Shown here piece after piece: positions 61,000 through 64,000 of a stretch of DNA of 64,000 nucleotides. Both the position numbers and the translations under genes were made by a program. The DNA comes from Paenibacillus xylanexedens (lineage in GTDB: Bacteria > Bacillota > Bacilli > Paenibacillales > Paenibacillaceae). The notes beneath the pieces are model-generated. The model saw only the letters and a list, made by a program, of their open reading frames with translations, was not told the DNA's origin and made no database searches. The DNA is taken from assembly GCF_001908275.1 (NCBI RefSeq), contig NZ_CP018620.1, positions 4,588,001-4,652,000 of the forward strand, given 5' to 3'. Numbering within the stretch: position 1 is the first letter of the stretch; each line of letters starts with the position of its first letter.

Positions 61000-63507
61000 T
61001 CAACTATGAAAAGCTCTCCAGAACGAACCTTCTGTATTAATGATATCCTTGATCTGAACAAAAGGAATCGTAAACGTTGGAAACCCTGCTGCATAGGGTG
61101 CGATATCATATGGGTTGAAGTAGAGATGCAGAGCATCCGCTGTGACAAAAAACGGCTGATCCGCACTAATCCCCGTATAGGTGTCCGGAAACACATACGA
61201 GTATTGAGGATCATTTTTGATCTGATCCCCCACAATCTGGCTCAACACTTTTACGTAGTCACTATTCAGTTTAAATAGATCCTTCAGCTCATACAACTGA
61301 CCATTCGTCAGATTAATGATCGCATAGATCATCGTAGGCATACCATGCGCTGCACCAGCCGGGTAGTTATAACCTGTGAGTTGCAGTTGCAGCAATTGCT
61401 GCTGATAAAACGTAATATCAAAATCACCTGTATACGTGTAATCCAGCTGTTGATCGGCCGGGATCGGTTTAACCTGGGAGAGTTGCTTCAACTTGGCATT
61501 CAGCGCAAGCTGCTCCGCTTGGTTCGTTAATCCCTCCACCTGCGGATAATATACGAGATAGTCGCTGTTCGGTTTGTACTTCTCTTCGCGAACACGGTAC
61601 GGCGGATGTAGCGGAACGATTGTATTTTGACGCCAGATGATCTGTCCGGCCCGATTCACATACGATAAGCGCTGGTCTACATACGCCTTAATCAGATCTG
61701 GTGCCACAACCTCCAGCGTTCCCGAACCTTCAACATGGGGATACCCAGCGGCGGGTCTTCCACTCAGATCCAGTAGATAAGTCTGTCTGCCATCCGATGC
61801 GGAAGCAAGGCCGTTTTTGTAATTGCTCACTTCGCGATATAGGAACTCCGTAAGTCTTCTGCCATTGGTATCTGCAATCGCGTATACAGAGCCAATATAC
61901 GGCTGCTCCGGATTAATTGCTTGCCCCAGCGCATAACGATGCTCGCCTAGTTCGCGGATGTCATTATACGCGGGTTGAATGATAAACGATCCCTCCGTAT
62001 TAATAACACCGTAGATCGATTTGTAGTCCTCTGCTGTATTAACAATCGCTTGCCCGCCGCTAAAAGGAAATGCCGATGAAAATTTGGGCTGAATGCGAAT
62101 ATTACCCCGTTCGTCGATGTACCCATACTTGCCCGAGGCTTCTTTTTGAAAAGCCAGCAGACCATCCCCTAGTGGTCCCACATAGGCATATGGGTACGTT
62201 GCGAGCCGATGTCCATTGCGATTAATGAGTGCATATTCATTGTCCTTAATCTGCACAACCGCTTTGCCATCTTGAAAATCATTCGCCGAAGCGAACTGTG
62301 CAGGTATCACCTCATTGCCCGACGCATCCAGATAACCATACCGACTCACCGATCCATCTGCCTGACCAGGATTAGAATCGTAAAATAATGCTCGACCGTC
62401 GTTCATATTCGAGATATACGGGTACGCCCGTTTGGTCAGAACCGTACCTTGTTCATTAATCATCTTAAATCCTTGAGAATCAATGGTTATCGCCCGTTCT
62501 TCGGAAAAGGAATTGATGGAATCGTATACAGGTTGCACGACATACTGCCCCTGAAGATTAATAACGCCGGCTCGACCATCCTTCACAACCACAGCCAATC
62601 CATTGGGCTGAAACTCTTGCGCGTCATCCAGTACCGGCTCAAGCCGAATGTGGCCTTGTGCATCCATATACCCCCAACGCGTCCCACTCGTGGTTCGAAC
62701 GGAGATTGGATATAACCATGTCGTTACCCGGGTATGACTTATAGGGGCCATCGCCTGCTTTATTTTCTTTTCCAGCTCTTGTAGTACTTCTCTGGAAGGA
62801 TACGCTTCCGGGAAACTGAGTGCCTTCTGAACGGAAGCGAGTGCTGCCGGATACTGGCCTGCATGGTACTGAGCATCCGCAAGGTAATACCAGTAAAAGA
62901 TATAATCGGGATATTGCTGAGTTAATTGCTCGTAATATTGCACCACTTTGGGATAGTAGGTTGCATATACGTCCGGTGCAGGAACCCATTTCCCATTCTG
63001 CCATCGGATAATCTCCACCCGGTAGGCTTCCCCTGTGTCATGGATCCAGAGTGCAATCTCCACTTTCCCATCTCGGCCATGCTGACCAGGCATATCTATA
63101 ATCTCTGCATAGCTATAGTATAGATCGTCAGGCGCCAGATCTTTTAGCCCTGATTCCGTCCACTCATATACGGCAAGCTTAGACCAAATAGAACCAATCC
63201 TCCAACCAATAATGAGATTGTTCCTTGCCGTTGAAGTTACAGGGGCTGCAGTCATTAAAGTCACCCCATACCCCAATCCCTTGATTAGTGCCATCTTGAT
63301 CCAATGTCCTTGAACAAATTTCAGAATGAGCAAATACAGCTCACCATTCAACTGATAGACTGCAGCAATCTCCGGCATACCGTCACCGGTAAGATCGGCC
63401 GCATAGATCGCTGGATGTTGAACAGGTTTATCAATAGTGACGACCGTTGCGCCAGCCGGAATATGTTGATTCACAATTTGCGTTAACAGCGGTTCGCTCA
63501 TGGACAT
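61000..63507 (-). CDS. Large WG-repeat protein with C-terminal DUF3298-like domain
   Basis: An 835-residue protein. Residues 1-170 look like an FG-GAP/VCBS-style part (YAADLTGDGMPEIAAVYQ). A TPR-like stretch follows at about 185-250 (YWYYLADAQYHAGQYPAALA). Then come repeated WG modules between about 275 and 570, each a GYMDAQGHIRLEPVLDDA-like unit (also GYLDASGNEVIPAQF, GYIDERGNIRIQPKF, GVINTEGSFIIQPAY). The last 190 residues resemble the DUF3298/RsiV-type domain. No signal peptide is visible: the first residues are MSMSEPLLTQIVNQHIP. WG proteins are usually exported or peripheral, and their role is unknown. GGGAGGAA precedes the ATG. Confidence 0.85.
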   Translation of the reverse strand: MSMSEPLLTQIVNQHIPAGATVVTIDKPVQHPAIYAADLTGDGMPEIAAVYQLNGELYLLILKFVQGHWIKMALIKGLGYGVTLMTAAPVTSTARNNLIIGWRIGSIWSKLAVYEWTESGLKDLAPDDLYYSYAEIIDMPGQHGRDGKVEIALWIHDTGEAYRVEIIRWQNGKWVPAPDVYATYYPKVVQYYEQLTQQYPDYIFYWYYLADAQYHAGQYPAALASVQKALSFPEAYPSREVLQELEKKIKQAMAPISHTRVTTWLYPISVRTTSGTRWGYMDAQGHIRLEPVLDDAQEFQPNGLAVVVKDGRAGVINLQGQYVVQPVYDSINSFSEERAITIDSQGFKMINEQGTVLTKRAYPYISNMNDGRALFYDSNPGQADGSVSRYGYLDASGNEVIPAQFASANDFQDGKAVVQIKDNEYALINRNGHRLATYPYAYVGPLGDGLLAFQKEASGKYGYIDERGNIRIQPKFSSAFPFSGGQAIVNTAEDYKSIYGVINTEGSFIIQPAYNDIRELGEHRYALGQAINPEQPYIGSVYAIADTNGRRLTEFLYREVSNYKNGLASASDGRQTYLLDLSGRPAAGYPHVEGSGTLEVVAPDLIKAYVDQRLSYVNRAGQIIWRQNTIVPLHPPYRVREEKYKPNSDYLVYYPQVEGLTNQAEQLALNAKLKQLSQVKPIPADQQLDYTYTGDFDITFYQQQLLQLQLTGYNYPAGAAHGMPTMIYAIINLTNGQLYELKDLFKLNSDYVKVLSQIVGDQIKNDPQYSYVFPDTYTGISADQPFFVTADALHLYFNPYDIAPYAAGFPTFTIPFVQIKDIINTEGSFWRAFHS

Positions 63508-63682
63508 CTCAGTTTCCTCCCTTATGACCGCATTCGCCTAATGGTATGCGTCATAAATCGGGATATGACATGTAATTCATTTTATATAAGTTGAACTGTA
63601 GAATATTCACACTTACCACTCCGATGACAGAACAACCTTCTGATTGCACTTATCCCCCGATTCTTTGATTCACTTTTTATAT

Positions 63683-64000
63683 TTATCTATCTTGCAAAGT
63701 TACTTTCTCTCCATTGATTAGCAGGTAGCTCACATCATTCACCGGAATGGTCTTAGGGGATATCCACTTAATGAGATCCTGATCCAGCTGGAGGAAAGCG
63801 GATGCGCCAGACAACTTTGTACCATCCTTCAGGTGTACTTCAATACTCAAGTCCTCCATCCGAATCTTGCTCAGTGCCTCCCCTGTAAGTGTTACGCCAA
63901 CTACGGAAAGGGTTACATTTGCCTGTGAGGCTCCATTTGCATCAAGCTGAACGTTGCCTGTTTTACTCAAACCATTTTGACTCAAGTTAAAGGTCGTTTT
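63683..64000 (-). CDS. C-terminal part of an unrecognised protein
   Basis: The minus-strand frame is open to the window edge and ends at TAG 63683-63685, giving the last 105 residues. The beta-rich sequence (VQLDANGASQANVTLSVVGV, SIEVHLKDGTKLSGASAFL, SYLLINGEKVTLQD) looks like an immunoglobulin-type or DUF4179-like extracellular domain of an anti-sigma-factor-like protein, but this is only an impression. The gene starts beyond the window. Confidence 0.6.
   Translation of the reverse strand, partial: KTTFNLSQNGLSKTGNVQLDANGASQANVTLSVVGVTLTGEALSKIRMEDLSIEVHLKDGTKLSGASAFLQLDQDLIKWISPKTIPVNDVSYLLINGEKVTLQDR

Overview
The window looks like a chromosomal segment of a Paenibacillus-type soil or rhizosphere firmicute. 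The evidence is moderate GC, strong AGGAGG-type ribosome sites, several YesM/YesN-type two-component systems, many secreted or cytosolic glycoside hydrolases, cre-like sites, a BclA-like spore-surface collagen protein and a GH16 glucanase that reads almost like the 682-residue enzyme known from 'Bacillus circulans'. No rRNA, tRNA or CRISPR array was seen.

Layout. 0-2 kb: the end of a GNAT acetyltransferase, a possibly structured leader with a terminator, an SDR and a GlsB/YeaQ membrane protein. 2-9.4 kb: a sensing cassette (lipoprotein binding protein, YesM kinase, YesN regulator) followed by the GH16 endo-beta-1,3-glucanase. 9.4-14.2 kb: a decayed accessory stretch with dispersed palindromic repeats, IS3-type scraps and broken zinc-ribbon, TetR, AraC and EamA genes; a GNAT, the collagen-like protein and csaA are intact here. 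14.9-20.7 kb: a GH43 enzyme, a YesN-type regulator with no adjacent kinase, and a GH3 beta-glucosidase. 20.8-26.7 kb: a YdfH/YdfI/YdfJ-like two-component system with an MMPL transporter, then DegV and a convergent TetR. 26.8-37.4 kb: a YesM kinase with no adjacent regulator, a frameshifted binding protein, a GH78 alpha-rhamnosidase, a cytochrome P450, a GPH sugar symporter and an SDR, which together look like a pathway for plant rhamnosides or other glycosylated plant compounds.

37.5-47.2 kb: another repeat-rich region with remnants (a formylglycine-generating-enzyme-like gene, an SDR lacking its nucleotide loop, a lasso-peptide precursor carrying an amber stop) around an intact kbl-tdh threonine-degradation operon, a second GH43 and a methyltransferase. 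47.2-52.9 kb: an arabino-oligosaccharide locus made of a GntR/LacI-type regulator divergent from araN-araP-araQ and a GH43 arabinanase. 53-54.5 kb: a bacteriocin-like locus whose main product is a secreted protein with a Cys/Gly-rich, halocin-C8-like tail. 54.6-64 kb: minus-strand genes for an RDD protein, a small membrane protein, an iron-siderophore binding lipoprotein with two half-size ABC proteins behind a Fur-box-like site, a large WG-repeat protein, and the tail of an unknown gene.

The points most worth following are: a roughly 75-residue module shared by three enzymes of different fold (GH3 C-terminus, GH78 C-terminus, SDR N-terminus) in the same catabolic region; the orphan lasso-peptide precursor; the bacteriocin-like locus; a dispersed palindromic repeat family tied to terminators in the accessory regions; and sites matching the YdfI 12-mer in front of the MMPL gene.
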